A DNA stretch of 64,000 nt from Devosia sp. Root413D1 (lineage in GTDB: Bacteria > Pseudomonadota > Alphaproteobacteria > Rhizobiales > Devosiaceae). Below, piece by piece: positions 8,786 to 21,825 of this stretch. Location: NCBI RefSeq assembly GCF_001425235.1, contig NZ_LMEA01000011.1, positions 310,001 to 374,000 of the forward strand. The letters are read 5' to 3'. Position 1 is the stretch's first letter. Each line of letters opens with the position of its first letter. The notes below the pieces were generated by a model. That model saw only the letters and a list, made by a program, of their open reading frames with translations. It was not told the origin of the DNA and ran no database searches. A program made the position numbers and the translations under genes.

Positions 8786-8828
8786 TAGCAAGGCGTTTGG
8801 GCGCATTGAGGGCTGCGCCGTGCCGCAA

Positions 8829-9281
8829 TCAAGGCAGCGGCGACTGCAGGATATCGAGCAGGTCGTAGCTGTAGTCGGCGCTGCCGCCCCACACGTCGTC
8901 GATCTTCCACCCATCCTCATTGACCAGCAGGAAACCCAGCTCCTGCGGCGTGTCGAAGTTGCGGAAGGTGACCTTTACCACGGCCTTGCCACCGGCCAGG
9001 TAGGGCTCGCCGATGGCGAGGTCGCTGATCTGGTAATCCTGCCCGTTGATGTAGGGAGCGAAATCGATGCGGCCGATCTCGCCATTCGCTTCCTGCTGGT
9101 CCTTTTCGAACAGCCCATTTAGCCGCTCGCTCTGCAGCCCCGTCTCGTCGGGAGGATAGTCATTGGGCGGCATGTAGCCGGCATAGAGCGCTTCGAGCAG
9201 CGCCTTGGGATCGGCGAATGATTGCGCGAAGGCCGGCTGCCCCAGCAGCAACAGCGCAGCGGCGGCGATCAACAGGCGCAT
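8829..9281 (-). CDS. DUF3828-like exported protein, copy 2
   Basis: A 150-residue product with a signal peptide (MRLLIAAAALLLLGQPAFAQ), followed by SFADPKALLEALYAGY and RLNGLFEKDQQEA, which align with DPKALVEAIYQPY and RLKDLYAANLE of the neighbouring copy. Shared later blocks are DFAPYINGQ/DPFIEGQ, VKVTFRNFD/VSFHNFD and DGWKIDDV/DGWKVDDV. It is probably a tandem duplication with substantial divergence. It starts 10 bases after the preceding exported protein and is likely cotranscribed with it. Function is unknown. Confidence 0.8.
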   Translation of the reverse strand: MRLLIAAAALLLLGQPAFAQSFADPKALLEALYAGYMPPNDYPPDETGLQSERLNGLFEKDQQEANGEIGRIDFAPYINGQDYQISDLAIGEPYLAGGKAVVKVTFRNFDTPQELGFLLVNEDGWKIDDVWGGSADYSYDLLDILQSPLP

Positions 9282-9291
9282 GGCCACCCCC

Positions 9292-10569
9292 TCAGTTGAA
9301 CCAGAACGCATAGCCGATCAGCGCATCGCCGAACACCGCATTGGCCTCGGCGAACGACTCGGCGCTGGCGATCGGGCCGTCCTTGAGGAACGGCAGCGCG
9401 TCATAGCCGGTGATCAGCATCACCAGGTCGGTCTTCTTGGCCGTCTCGAAATAGGCCTTGAGATCGAAGCCTTTCTGGAAGCGCCAGTGCGGCAGCAGCA
9501 GCTTGCCGTCGAGGATCAGGTCGGCGGTGTCGAGCGTCGCCATCCAGGCCTTCACCTGCGCGTCGGTGATCTTGGCTTCGGGCGTGATGCCGGTCTGTTT
9601 CGGGCTCGGCAGCAGCTCGCGATTGTCGTCGGTCTCGGCGAGGATCGCCTCCCAGTTGCGACGGGAAAGCCCGGTAATCGCCTTGAAGCGCGCCAGCACA
9701 CGCTTCAGCCGGTCGGCATCGGCGACCGGCCAGTTGAGATGGTGGATCGCCGCCAGCGCATCGGCGATAGCATTGTCCGATTCCGGATCGAGCATCAGCG
9801 TGCCGGTGGAACGGGTGTACTCCTGCATCGGCAGGCCGGCGCGCGGGAACAGCCGGTGGAAGGTGGTGTCGAACAGCGCCCGGAAATCGTGGGCGAGGAG
9901 GAAATCCGCCTGCGCCGCGAGCACCTGCGAATAACCGGCAAGCCAGATCGCATCGGCCCGGTCGAAGCCGATGGTGGAGTCTGGCGGCGTTGGCGGTGTC
10001 GGCGCCGGAGCGCCGGGGTCGGTCGGGCCGGGCACGGTTGCCGCGCCGAACATGGCGTTGAGCACGTTGCCGATGGTCTCGGTTTCGCTGCCCTTGCCGT
10101 CGCCGTCGAGATCGATCCGCACTTTCAGCACTTCGACCGGGACAACGTAGTCGCCGGTCTCGCCCGCTGTCAGCAGTGCATCGCGCGCCGCGTCCATGTC
10201 ATCGACCAGCAGTTGCAGGATGGCGCGGAACTTGTCGTAGTCCAGTGGCTCGGGGTTCGGGTTGACCGGCACCGGCATGGCCAGTGGCGCGCCCATGATC
10301 GGGCCGGCATCGGGCGAAGCGAAGCCGTGCCGATAGAGCCCTTGCGCAAAGTGCTCGACGCCCTGGATGAAGCTCAGCAGCCCGACGCCGAAGCGGCCCT
10401 CAAGGTCCTGCCGTTCGTAGAACGGCTTCAGCTCGGTGAGCCCCTGCCCGATCGTTCCTTCATAAAGGTGCTTGCGCGCCAGATCCCCGGCCTCATCGGC
10501 GAGTACCGGACCGGACAGCGCCGGGAACGACAGCGCCGCGCACAACACGACAGTCGCCAGTTTCAGCAT
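9292..10569 (-). CDS. Exported protein of unknown function with an EF-hand-like loop
   Basis: A 425-residue product with a signal peptide (MLKLATVVLCAALSFPALSGPVLA). It is mostly helical. The segment VRIDLDGDGKGSETETIGN looks like a single calcium-binding DxDxDG loop, and a proline/threonine-rich linker (GAPAPTPPTPPDS) follows. I do not recognise the family with certainty. The open frame continues upstream into ligA, but the signal peptide marks the ATG at 10569, 37 bases after the ligA stop, so it may be the distal part of that transcript. It is probably periplasmic. Confidence 0.75.
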   Translation of the reverse strand: MLKLATVVLCAALSFPALSGPVLADEAGDLARKHLYEGTIGQGLTELKPFYERQDLEGRFGVGLLSFIQGVEHFAQGLYRHGFASPDAGPIMGAPLAMPVPVNPNPEPLDYDKFRAILQLLVDDMDAARDALLTAGETGDYVVPVEVLKVRIDLDGDGKGSETETIGNVLNAMFGAATVPGPTDPGAPAPTPPTPPDSTIGFDRADAIWLAGYSQVLAAQADFLLAHDFRALFDTTFHRLFPRAGLPMQEYTRSTGTLMLDPESDNAIADALAAIHHLNWPVADADRLKRVLARFKAITGLSRRNWEAILAETDDNRELLPSPKQTGITPEAKITDAQVKAWMATLDTADLILDGKLLLPHWRFQKGFDLKAYFETAKKTDLVMLITGYDALPFLKDGPIASAESFAEANAVFGDALIGYAFWFN

Positions 10570-10606
10570 CCCGGTACTCCCAAACAGTTGGCTATTTGGC
10601 CGCTGG

Positions 10607-14490
<3,884 letters not shown>

Positions 14491-14566
14491 TCGGGAGTGG
14501 CCCCTCGGTGGTCGACCGGCCTGATGGGGCCGAACAAACTCGCGCTTTGCAGCTTAGCTCAAAGGG

Positions 14567-14581
14567 GAACAAACAGGCAAC
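14567..14581 (-). promoter_or_regulatory. Candidate LexA (SOS) box upstream of recN
   Basis: On the minus strand the sequence reads GTTGCCTGTTTGTTC, i.e. GTTG-N7-GTTC. The alphaproteobacterial LexA consensus is GTTC-N7-GTTC, so one position differs. It lies between the bamD stop and the recN start, where SOS control of recN is common. Confidence 0.55.
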
Positions 14582-14597
14582 AGGCTTGTTTTTCGCC

Positions 14598-15449
14598 TTA
14601 GCTCTTCTTCAGTTGCGCGAGGCTGCTGCCGGCGTTCACCTGTGGCGAGATGCCCTGCTTGGCGAGCAGGTCGAATGCCTGCTTGTACCAGCTGCTCTGC
14701 GGATAGTTGTGGCCAAGCACGGCCGCCGCGGTCTGCGCCTCGGAGATCAGGCCGAGCGCCAGGTTAGCTTCGGTCAGGCGGAACAGCGCCTCTTCGATAT
14801 GGGTCGAGGTCTGGAACTGCTCGGCCACCACGCGGAAGCGGTTGATCGCGGCCGGATAGTTGCCGTTGCCCAGGTAGTAGCGGCCGACCGACATCTCCTT
14901 GCCGGCAAGCTGGTCGACGCCGACCACCATCTTCTCCTGCGCGTCCTTGGCGTACTTGCTGTCAGGATAGTTGGCGATGATCATCGAGTAGGTCTCGATG
15001 GCGTTCTTCGATATCTGCTGATCGCGGGTGATGTCCTTGATCTGCCCGAAATACGAGTTGCCCTTGAGGTAGAGCACGTAAGGCAGCTCCTTGGAGCCCG
15101 GGTAGAGCGCGACATAGCGGTCGGCTGCGAGAATCGCCTCCTCGAACTTGCCGATGCGATAGTTGCCGTAGACCTGCATCAGCTTGGCCTTCTCGTTGAA
15201 CTCCGAGAACGGGTGCTGACGCTCGAGCTTCTCCAGCGTCTTGACGGCAGTGACGTAGCGCTGAGCATCCATTTCGGAGAGCGCCTGCTGGTACAGGGTC
15301 TCGGGCGGGACGATAGCCTCTTCCTTGATCTTGGGCTGGCCAAACAGGTTGCAGCCGGTGAGCAGCACCACGACAGCGCCCATCAGCACGAAACGTGCGA
15401 ACCGGCTCGAAATACCTGCATGCTGAGAGATCGTCACGACCTGCCCCAT
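14598..15449 (-). CDS. bamD: Outer-membrane protein assembly factor BamD
   Basis: The 283-residue product begins with a signal peptide ending in a lipobox, LLTGC, with the lipidated cysteine at 33. The mature part is a run of TPR-like helices (YQQALSEMDAQRYVTAVKTLEKLERQHPFSEFNEKA, then YPGSKELPYVLYLKGNSYF). BamD is the lipoprotein of the BAM complex that inserts beta-barrel proteins into the outer membrane and is normally essential. It sits downstream of lpxC, so two envelope-biogenesis genes are adjacent. Confidence 0.95.
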   Translation of the reverse strand: MGQVVTISQHAGISSRFARFVLMGAVVVLLTGCNLFGQPKIKEEAIVPPETLYQQALSEMDAQRYVTAVKTLEKLERQHPFSEFNEKAKLMQVYGNYRIGKFEEAILAADRYVALYPGSKELPYVLYLKGNSYFGQIKDITRDQQISKNAIETYSMIIANYPDSKYAKDAQEKMVVGVDQLAGKEMSVGRYYLGNGNYPAAINRFRVVAEQFQTSTHIEEALFRLTEANLALGLISEAQTAAAVLGHNYPQSSWYKQAFDLLAKQGISPQVNAGSSLAQLKKS

Positions 15450-15519
15450 CCCTTAACGCACTACCCTAAGACGGCAGGCGAACTACTGACAAAAGAAATC
15501 AAAACTGTGGCGCTGGCTG

Positions 15520-16476
15520 TCAGCCGACCGACCGCAGGTACGATTGTACATTGAGCCCTTCGGGCATGTCATCCAGCGCGTCGAACGCCGCCGGCAGCTG
15601 GTCCGCCGTGACGATCTCATAGTTGGCTTCGCTGGCGAACAGCCCATGCAGCACCAGGGCATTGAGGGCGTGGCCACCCTTGTAGGAACGGAACCGACCG
15701 TAGATGGGCAGCCCGCACAGCGCCAGGTCGCCGATGGCGTCGAGCAGCTTGTGGCGGACGAACTCGTCCTCGTAGCGCAGGCCACCCGGATTGAGAATCC
15801 GATCCTCGTGCACGGTGATCGAATTTTCCATCGAGGAGCCGAGCGCATAGCCGGCCTGGCGGAGAATCTTGGCATCGCGCACGAACCCGAAGGTGCGGGC
15901 CCGCGACACGTCCTCGAAATACTTGCGCGGCGTCCAGTCGAAGATCATCCGCTGGCGGCCGATGACGCGGCTGTCGAAGTCGATCTCGAGGTCCAGCAGC
16001 CGGCCGTTATAGGGCTCGAGCGCGGCCGAGGCCTCGTTGTTGCGCACCAGCACCTGGCGCATGATCTTGATGTAGCGGCGCGGCGCCGGCTGCACCATCA
16101 GGCCGACCTGCTGGATGGCCTCGACGAACGGCCAGGCGCTGCCATCGAGGATCGGGCATTCGCCGCCGGTCAGCACCATGTGGGCATTGTCGACGCCCAT
16201 ACCGGAAAGCGCCGAAACCACATGCTCGACGGTCGCCACCGACACGCTGTCGCCAAGGTCGAGCGTGGTGCACAGCGTCGTCCGCGTCACGCGGGAAAAG
16301 TGCACCGGCACGGGCCCGTGACGGCGGCCGTCATCGAGCAGGCGCGTGATGGTATAACCGCTATCGGGCGCAGCAGGCTCGAGAGTGAGGGTAACAGGGG
16401 CGCCGGAATGAACACCGAAACCGCTGAATTCGAGCGCATCGGCCAAAGTCCGCTGCCGCGCCGAAAGTTTATGCAT
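15520..16476 (-). CDS. lpxC: UDP-3-O-acyl-N-acetylglucosamine deacetylase
   Basis: The 318-residue product matches LpxC. The zinc ligands are H85 (TVEHVVSAL), H242 and D246 (HKLLDAIGD), and the catalytic histidine is H269 in KGGHALN. The enzyme catalyses the committed step of lipid A synthesis in the cytoplasm. The ATG at 16476 yields MHKLSARQRTLADALEFSGFGVHSG, the standard N-terminus. It lies downstream of the ftsZ terminator, so it probably has its own promoter in the 107-base gap. Confidence 0.97.
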   Translation of the reverse strand: MHKLSARQRTLADALEFSGFGVHSGAPVTLTLEPAAPDSGYTITRLLDDGRRHGPVPVHFSRVTRTTLCTTLDLGDSVSVATVEHVVSALSGMGVDNAHMVLTGGECPILDGSAWPFVEAIQQVGLMVQPAPRRYIKIMRQVLVRNNEASAALEPYNGRLLDLEIDFDSRVIGRQRMIFDWTPRKYFEDVSRARTFGFVRDAKILRQAGYALGSSMENSITVHEDRILNPGGLRYEDEFVRHKLLDAIGDLALCGLPIYGRFRSYKGGHALNALVLHGLFASEANYEIVTADQLPAAFDALDDMPEGLNVQSYLRSVG

Positions 16477-16523
16477 GCTCTAAGGACTCCAGCCCCGTCT
16501 GCGACCCGGTGCAGTCATAGACA

Positions 16524-16553
16524 ATAAAATCCCGGCGCGGAAGCCGCGCCGGG
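16524..16553 (-). terminator. Rho-independent terminator after ftsZ
   Basis: On the minus strand the stem CCGGCGCGG-CTT-CCGCGCCGG is followed by GATTTTATT. It lies about 30 bases beyond the ftsZ stop codon and separates ftsZ from lpxC. Confidence 0.85.
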
Positions 16554-16583
16554 GGCGTGTATTCGGGCTTTCCCCCGCGGCTA

Positions 16584-18230
16584 TTAGCCGTGTTTGCGGA
16601 GGAAGGCAGGGATCTCGATGTGCTCTTTCTGAGCCGGCTGCGACTGTACGCGACCGTACTGGTCGGCATTGCCGCGGGCGCCTTCGGCACCACCGGAAAC
16701 CCGCGAATTCCGGGCGCCTCCGGCCTCGATGGCGCTGCGGGCAGCGGCGTCGTCGGCACTCGGCTCGACCGCCGGTTCAGCCCGCGCCGGCTCGTTCGAC
16801 TTAAGGCTAATGCCGACATTGGAGGCCAGCCGCTTGAACAGCGCACGCGCATTGCGCGGCTCCGGTTCCTGCTTTTCTTGCGCCGCGAGTGACTGCCTTG
16901 CAACAGCCGGGAACTCCTCAGTGCGCGGCATCCGACGCTGACCGTCGGGACGCTCGGCACTGGAGGGCACATAGGCGCTGGGAATCGGCGCCTCGATGAG
17001 TCGCGGCGCTTCTTCGAGGTGCGTGTGGCTGGCCTGCGGGATGTACGGCTCGACGGTGATGCCGTCGTCTTCCTGGTACTCCTGGTAAGCCGGCTCGGCG
17101 TAGGAGATCGCCTCGGCGACGGCCTGCTCCACCTGAGTCTCGAACTCGGGCTCCGGCGGAGCTTCGGCGATCGCTACCCGCTCCGGCATGGCCTGGCGCA
17201 TCACCGCGGCCTGCAGCGGCACGCGCGCCGGGTTGGCCTTCATCGGCTCGAGCGCCTGGACCATCGTCGCGTCGGTGCCGGTGGCGACGACCGAGACACG
17301 GATCGTGCCGGTCATATCCGGATCGAACGTGGCGCCGAGGATGATGTTGGCATCCGAGTCGACTTCCTCGCGTATGCGGCTTGCCGCCTCGTCGACTTCG
17401 TAAAGGGTGAGGTCCGGACCACCGGTGATCGAGATCAGGAGGCCACGCGCCCCCTGCATCGACACATCGTCGAGCAGCGGGTTGGCGATCGCCGCCTCGG
17501 CGGCGTGCCGCGCCCGATCCTCGCCGGAAGCCTCGCCCGTCCCCATCATCGCCTTGCCCATGCCGCGCATCACGGCGCGCACGTCGGCGAAGTCGAGGTT
17601 GATCAGACCTTCCTTGACCATCAGGTCGGTGATGCAGGCGACGCCGGAGTAGAGCACCTGGTCCGCCATCTTGAAGGCGTCGGCGAAGGTGGTCTTCTCG
17701 TTGGCAACGCGGAAGAGATTCTGGTTCGGGATGACGATCAGCGTATCGACATGCCGGTGCAGCTCGTCGATGCCGTCTTCGGCCAGACGTGAACGACGGT
17801 TGCCTTCGAACTGGAACGGCTTGGTCACCACACCGACGGTCAGGATCCCCTGCTCGCGGGCTGCGCGAGCCACCACGGGAGCAGCGCCGGTGCCGGTGCC
17901 GCCACCCATGCCCGCGGTGATGAACACCATATGCGCGCCGCTCAGGTGATCGTTGATCTCGTCGTAGCTCTCTTCAGCGGCCGCCCTGCCCACTTCCGGA
18001 TGGGAGCCGGCGCCGAGACCCTCGGTGACCGAGACGCCTAGCTGGATGATCCGCTGCGCGCTCGAGAGCGCCAGGGCTTGTGCGTCGGTATTGGCGCAGA
18101 CGAAGTCCACTCCGGAAAGGCCCGACGCGATCATGTTGTTGACCGCGTTGCCGCCAGCCCCGCCCACACCGAACACGGTGATGCGCGGCTTCAGTTCTTG
18201 AATGTCCGGGATGGTGAGGTTGATGGTCAT
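16584..18230 (-). CDS. ftsZ: Cell division protein FtsZ
   Basis: The 548-residue product contains the tubulin/FtsZ fold: [14 protein letters not shown] near the N-terminus, the GTP-binding signature GGGTGTG at 109-115, and the synergy helix region with NANIILGA-like sequence. A long, disordered, proline- and acidic-rich C-terminal linker follows (about 320-535), ending [10 protein letters not shown], the peptide that binds FtsA and other partners. Extended linkers are typical of this order. The ATG at 18230 ([10 protein letters not shown]) was preferred over a longer frame to 18242. FtsZ forms the division ring under the inner membrane. Confidence 0.97.
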   Translation of the reverse strand: MTINLTIPDIQELKPRITVFGVGGAGGNAVNNMIASGLSGVDFVCANTDAQALALSSAQRIIQLGVSVTEGLGAGSHPEVGRAAAEESYDEINDHLSGAHMVFITAGMGGGTGTGAAPVVARAAREQGILTVGVVTKPFQFEGNRRSRLAEDGIDELHRHVDTLIVIPNQNLFRVANEKTTFADAFKMADQVLYSGVACITDLMVKEGLINLDFADVRAVMRGMGKAMMGTGEASGEDRARHAAEAAIANPLLDDVSMQGARGLLISITGGPDLTLYEVDEAASRIREEVDSDANIILGATFDPDMTGTIRVSVVATGTDATMVQALEPMKANPARVPLQAAVMRQAMPERVAIAEAPPEPEFETQVEQAVAEAISYAEPAYQEYQEDDGITVEPYIPQASHTHLEEAPRLIEAPIPSAYVPSSAERPDGQRRMPRTEEFPAVARQSLAAQEKQEPEPRNARALFKRLASNVGISLKSNEPARAEPAVEPSADDAAARSAIEAGGARNSRVSGGAEGARGNADQYGRVQSQPAQKEHIEIPAFLRKHG

Positions 18231-18278
18231 GAATGGCCCCATGCGTGGCGTGTGAGACCAGTATTAGTCGCCAATTCG

Positions 18279-18293
18279 TTAACCAGACCCTAA
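18279..18293. promoter_or_regulatory. Candidate CtrA-like site upstream of ftsZ
   Basis: The plus strand reads TTAA-CCAGACC-CTAA, matching the CtrA consensus TTAA-N7-TTAA at 7 of 8 positions. It lies about 50 bases upstream of the ftsZ start. CtrA controls ftsZ in some alphaproteobacteria; no CtrA gene is in this window, so this is inference from the motif. Confidence 0.4.
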
Positions 18294-18376
18294 CAATGCC
18301 CTCAAAACCGTTAACGTGATGGCAATTTGCAAGCCAGGCTAAACGTTTGGATACGTTACGTTAAGCATGAAGGTGA

Positions 18377-18411
18377 GGGGCGCCCGGCGGCGTCGCGGCC
18401 GGGAGCGCCCC
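18377..18411 (-). other. Strong hairpin after ftsA, no T-run
   Basis: GGGGCGCCCGGC at 18377 pairs with GCCGGG-AG-CGCCCC at 18398 with a two-base bulge. It begins 6 bases beyond the ftsA stop codon on the minus strand. There is no following T-run, so it could be a weak terminator, an RNA-processing site or a 3-prime stabiliser between ftsA and ftsZ. Confidence 0.5.
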
Positions 18412-18416
18412 GAGAC

Positions 18417-19730
18417 TCAGAAGCTGGTGCGGAGCCAGTTGCCGACCCGGGCGAAATAGCCGTCGGTGCCGGTAAGCCGGGCGGCGCGATGCGGCTCGAC
18501 GAACTCCTGGGCGCATACCTGCGGATAGATCAGCATCCCTGCAACCGTCGCGAATCCCGGGCCCTTGGCCATTTCGGGCAGGCCGGAAATCCCCATCGGG
18601 CGGCCATTGCGGACGTTACGGGCCAGCACCCGGCGCGCCACTTCCGGCAGGCCGGTGAGCTCGCTGGCGCCACCGGTCAGGACGAATCGGCGGCCGCAGA
18701 TATCCATCATGCCGGTCGCCTGCATGCGATCCTTGATGGCGGTGAGCACTTCCTCGACCCGCGGACGGATGATGCGGGTGATGTGCGAACGCGGAATCTG
18801 CCCCGGCGCCTCGTCGCGAGTCGCACCGACCGGGGTGATGGCGATCATGTCGCGCTCGTCGGTCTGGCCCGGCAGCACCGAGCCGTACATGGTTTTGAGT
18901 CGCTCCGCGTCGGCGATGCCGACCGAGAGCTGGCGCGCGATATCGAGCGTCAGGTGATGCCCGCCAATGGCGATGGCGTCGGCATAGACGAGCTGCCCCT
19001 CGGAGAACACCGAAACGGTGGTGGTGGCGCCACCGAAGTCGATACAGGCAACGCCCAGCGAGCTCTCGTCATCGACGAGGGTCGCAAGGCCGGAGGCATA
19101 CGGGGTCGCCATCAGCGCTTCGATCTGCAGATGGCAGCGGTGCAGCACCAGCTCGATATTGCGCATGGCGAGGGTTTCGGCCGAGATCACCGCGACATCG
19201 ATCGACAGCTTCTCGCCGACCATGTTCTTGGGATCCTTGATGCCCTTCTGGCCATCGAGCGCATAGCCGATCGGCAGCGCGTGGACGATCGAGCGCTCGG
19301 GGCGGACCGACCGCTCGTTGACCGCGCGCAGCACCCGCTGGATATCGGCGCGTTCCACTTCCTGGCCGCCAAGATTGACGCCCGCCGAGAAGGTTTCCGA
19401 GCCGAGACGGCCGGCGGTGACGTTGACGATCACCGACTGCACGGTGACACCGGCAGCGCGTTCGGCGATGCCGACCACAGTGCGCACGGCCTGCTCGGCC
19501 TTGTCGAGATCGGTGATGACACCACTCTTGATGCCGGACGAGGGGCCATAGCCGAAGCCGATCACTTCGACATTATGAGTCCGGCCCCTGAGCGACTTGC
19601 CCTCGGGGCGCGGCACCAGCCGGGCGATGACGCAGCAGATCTTGGTCGAACCGATATCGAGCACCGTCACCAGCGAAGTGCGGCCGGGCTGTACGGGCTT
19701 GAGCCGCGCGGTCAGGGCATCGGTCATCAT
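18417..19730 (-). CDS. ftsA: Cell division protein FtsA
   Basis: The 437-residue product is an actin-like ATPase with phosphate-binding VLDIGSTKICCVIA at the N-terminus, a second phosphate loop near CIDFGGATTTVSVF, and the adenosine motif VLTGGASELTGL. A C-terminal amphipathic helix (VGNWLRTSF) should anchor it to the membrane. FtsA tethers FtsZ and recruits later division proteins. The gene starts 4 bases after the ftsQ stop. Confidence 0.96.
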   Translation of the reverse strand: MMTDALTARLKPVQPGRTSLVTVLDIGSTKICCVIARLVPRPEGKSLRGRTHNVEVIGFGYGPSSGIKSGVITDLDKAEQAVRTVVGIAERAAGVTVQSVIVNVTAGRLGSETFSAGVNLGGQEVERADIQRVLRAVNERSVRPERSIVHALPIGYALDGQKGIKDPKNMVGEKLSIDVAVISAETLAMRNIELVLHRCHLQIEALMATPYASGLATLVDDESSLGVACIDFGGATTTVSVFSEGQLVYADAIAIGGHHLTLDIARQLSVGIADAERLKTMYGSVLPGQTDERDMIAITPVGATRDEAPGQIPRSHITRIIRPRVEEVLTAIKDRMQATGMMDICGRRFVLTGGASELTGLPEVARRVLARNVRNGRPMGISGLPEMAKGPGFATVAGMLIYPQVCAQEFVEPHRAARLTGTDGYFARVGNWLRTSF

Positions 19731-19734
19731 GGTC

Positions 19735-20730
19735 TTACTGAGTCCGAGTTACAGGCACGACGGGAGCCGCGGCCTGAGGCGCCGCAACGGGAGCGGTCGC
19801 CGCCGGGGCGCTCGCGGGTTTCTTGGCGGGCTTCTTGCCCTTGCTGCCCTTCGCTTCGGCGATCTGCGCCGCAGCGATTTCGCCGGGCTTCAGGGTGACG
19901 AGGCCGGGCACGCGCAGGTCGATCACCGACACGTCGCGCTCGAGCAGCGCATAGTCGGTCTGGTACATTTCGAGCTGGTCGAGCGCCTGCGCCACGCCGC
20001 TCTCGGGCAGCTGCACGCGGAGGCCATTGCGATAGATCAGGTCCCAGCGCCGATCGCCGATGCGGCTGAGCGCGGCCAACTGGTCGTCGAGCCCTGCATG
20101 GCGGGCGAGCACCCGCACCATGGCGACGCCGTCATCGCCGGCCCCCTCCCCGATCAGCAGCGGCAGGTCGGTATAGGAGCTGATATCGGTGCCGATCTTC
20201 TTGCCGGTCTCGTCGATCAGCCAGGTGGTGTCGCCGATGCGCCAGCGCGCCACCGGCACCTTCTCGACGATCGAGACGATGACCCGGTTGGGATAGACCT
20301 TGCGAACGGTGGCGGATTTCACCGCGCGGAGCCATTCGAGCCGCGCTTGCGCCTTCTGCGCATCGAAGGTCAGCGTCGAATTGCCGGTGCCGACGGTCAA
20401 CAGCGTGATGATGTCCTTGTCGTCGGTCAGCGTCTGCCCGGTGATCTCGATCGCATCGATGCCGAAGCCGGCCTGGGCGAACTCGCCCTGCACGAACCGG
20501 TAGGCGGTGAGACCGGCCGAGCCGATGACATCGCGCGCTTCATAGAGGCCGAACGCCACGAGCAGCGCGAGGACTGCCCCGACGATGCGGGTAATGACCT
20601 GCTTGTGCAGCACCCAGACATGGCTGGCCTTGACCAAGGCACGCCGGCCGGTGCGGGGCAGTGGAACAGGAAAATGACGGGGATCGACAGGCTGGGCGTT
20701 GGCGAAACTCTTAGCCCCTACCTGTTGCAA
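19735..20730 (-). CDS. ftsQ: Cell division protein FtsQ
   Basis: The 331-residue product has a cytoplasmic basic N-terminus, one membrane helix ([17 protein letters not shown], about 49-66), a POTRA domain ([21 protein letters not shown] ... [14 protein letters not shown]) and a beta domain. The C-terminus is alanine/lysine/proline-rich ([16 protein letters not shown]). FtsQ links the cytoplasmic and periplasmic division proteins. The start is TTG at 20730 with a GGAGG ribosome site 7 bases upstream; it overlaps the end of ddl by 13 bases. Confidence 0.93.
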   Translation of the reverse strand: MQQVGAKSFANAQPVDPRHFPVPLPRTGRRALVKASHVWVLHKQVITRIVGAVLALLVAFGLYEARDVIGSAGLTAYRFVQGEFAQAGFGIDAIEITGQTLTDDKDIITLLTVGTGNSTLTFDAQKAQARLEWLRAVKSATVRKVYPNRVIVSIVEKVPVARWRIGDTTWLIDETGKKIGTDISSYTDLPLLIGEGAGDDGVAMVRVLARHAGLDDQLAALSRIGDRRWDLIYRNGLRVQLPESGVAQALDQLEMYQTDYALLERDVSVIDLRVPGLVTLKPGEIAAAQIAEAKGSKGKKPAKKPASAPAATAPVAAPQAAAPVVPVTRTQ

Positions 20731-21638
20731 CTCGCATCCTCCACCATCCAGGCAACCAGCTCCTCGAACGAGTGGCCGGCATGGCGGGCCTGTTCGGGAA
20801 CCAGTGACGTTTCGGTCATGCCTGGTTGGGTGTTGATCTCGAGGCAGACGAGCTCGCCGTCCGGCCCTGCCTGGTCGTTGTAGCGGAAGTCACTCCGCGA
20901 CACGCCCCGGCACCCAAGCGCAGCATGCGCCTTAAGCGCCATCTTCTGCACTTTGTCGTAAATTTTCGGTTGAATTTCAGCCGGAATGACGTGCCGCGAG
21001 CCGCCATGGGCGTACTTTGCCTCATAATTGTAGAAGCTGAGGTCGGTAACGATCTCGGTCACCCCCAGCGCCACGTCGCCCATCACCGCGCAGGTGAGCT
21101 CGCGGCCGGGAATGTAGCGCTCGACCATCACCTCTTCGCCCGAGTTCCAGTCCTCGCGCAGCAGCTCCTGCGGCGGGTGCGACTGGTCGGCCTTGACGAT
21201 GAAGATGCCCAGACTCGAACCGTCAGCGATCGGCTTCACCACATAGGGTGGCGCCATGACGTGGGCGCGCGCGACTTCCGCCCGGCTGGCAATGGTGTGA
21301 TCGGTGACCGGGATGCCGGCCGCCTTGAACATGATCTTGGCCTGGTGCTTATCCATCGCCAGTGCCGAAGCTAGGACGCCCGAGTGCGTGTAGGGGATGC
21401 GCAGGAACTCCAGCACGCCCTGGATGGTGCCATCCTCGCCGTAGCGCCCGTGCAGCGCGTTGAAGGCGACATCGGGTTTCAGCTCGCGCAGGACCTCGGC
21501 GATATCGTAGCCGACATCGACCTCGGTGACCTGGTAGCCCCCGTTCCGCAGCGCCTGAGCGCACCCGGTGCCCGAGGCGATCGACACCGGCCGCTCATTC
21601 GAAATGCCGCCCATCAGGACGGCGACGTGCTTGGTCAT
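20718..21638 (-). CDS. ddl: D-alanine--D-alanine ligase
   Basis: The 306-residue product has the ATP-grasp layout of Ddl: [20 protein letters not shown] at the N-terminus, the short-peptide-binding [15 protein letters not shown]-binding [14 protein letters not shown], and metal-binding [11 protein letters not shown]. It makes the D-Ala-D-Ala dipeptide used by MurF. The frame extends upstream to 21722 but runs into the family B repeat; the ATG at 21638 gives the normal N-terminus. The 3-prime end overlaps ftsQ. Confidence 0.95.
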   Translation of the reverse strand: MTKHVAVLMGGISNERPVSIASGTGCAQALRNGGYQVTEVDVGYDIAEVLRELKPDVAFNALHGRYGEDGTIQGVLEFLRIPYTHSGVLASALAMDKHQAKIMFKAAGIPVTDHTIASRAEVARAHVMAPPYVVKPIADGSSLGIFIVKADQSHPPQELLREDWNSGEEVMVERYIPGRELTCAVMGDVALGVTEIVTDLSFYNYEAKYAHGGSRHVIPAEIQPKIYDKVQKMALKAHAALGCRGVSRSDFRYNDQAGPDGELVCLEINTQPGMTETSLVPEQARHAGHSFEELVAWMVEDASCNR

Positions 21639-21668
21639 GGAGTGATCTCTCGGACGCCGGTGACTGTG

Positions 21669-21799
21669 GACCCCCACCCCTGTCCCCTCCCCGCAAGGGG
21701 GAGGGGGACGATGGAGCCGCATGCTCCGTAGGTGAGGCGATGATGATTGGTCGGGAGCATCTCCCTCCCCCTTGCGGGGAGGGGACAGGGGTGGGGGTC
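21669..21799. repeat. Family B repeat inside the dcw unit (copy 3)
   Basis: GACCCCCACCCCTGTCCCCT at 21669 and its near-perfect reverse complement ending at 21799 flank inner stems of the type CTCCCCGCAAGGGGGAG. It lies between murB and ddl, where neighbouring genes elsewhere in the cluster overlap by a few bases. Confidence 0.85.
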
Positions 21800-21825
21800 A
21801 GCGAGCACCGGCAGAACGGCGGTCA

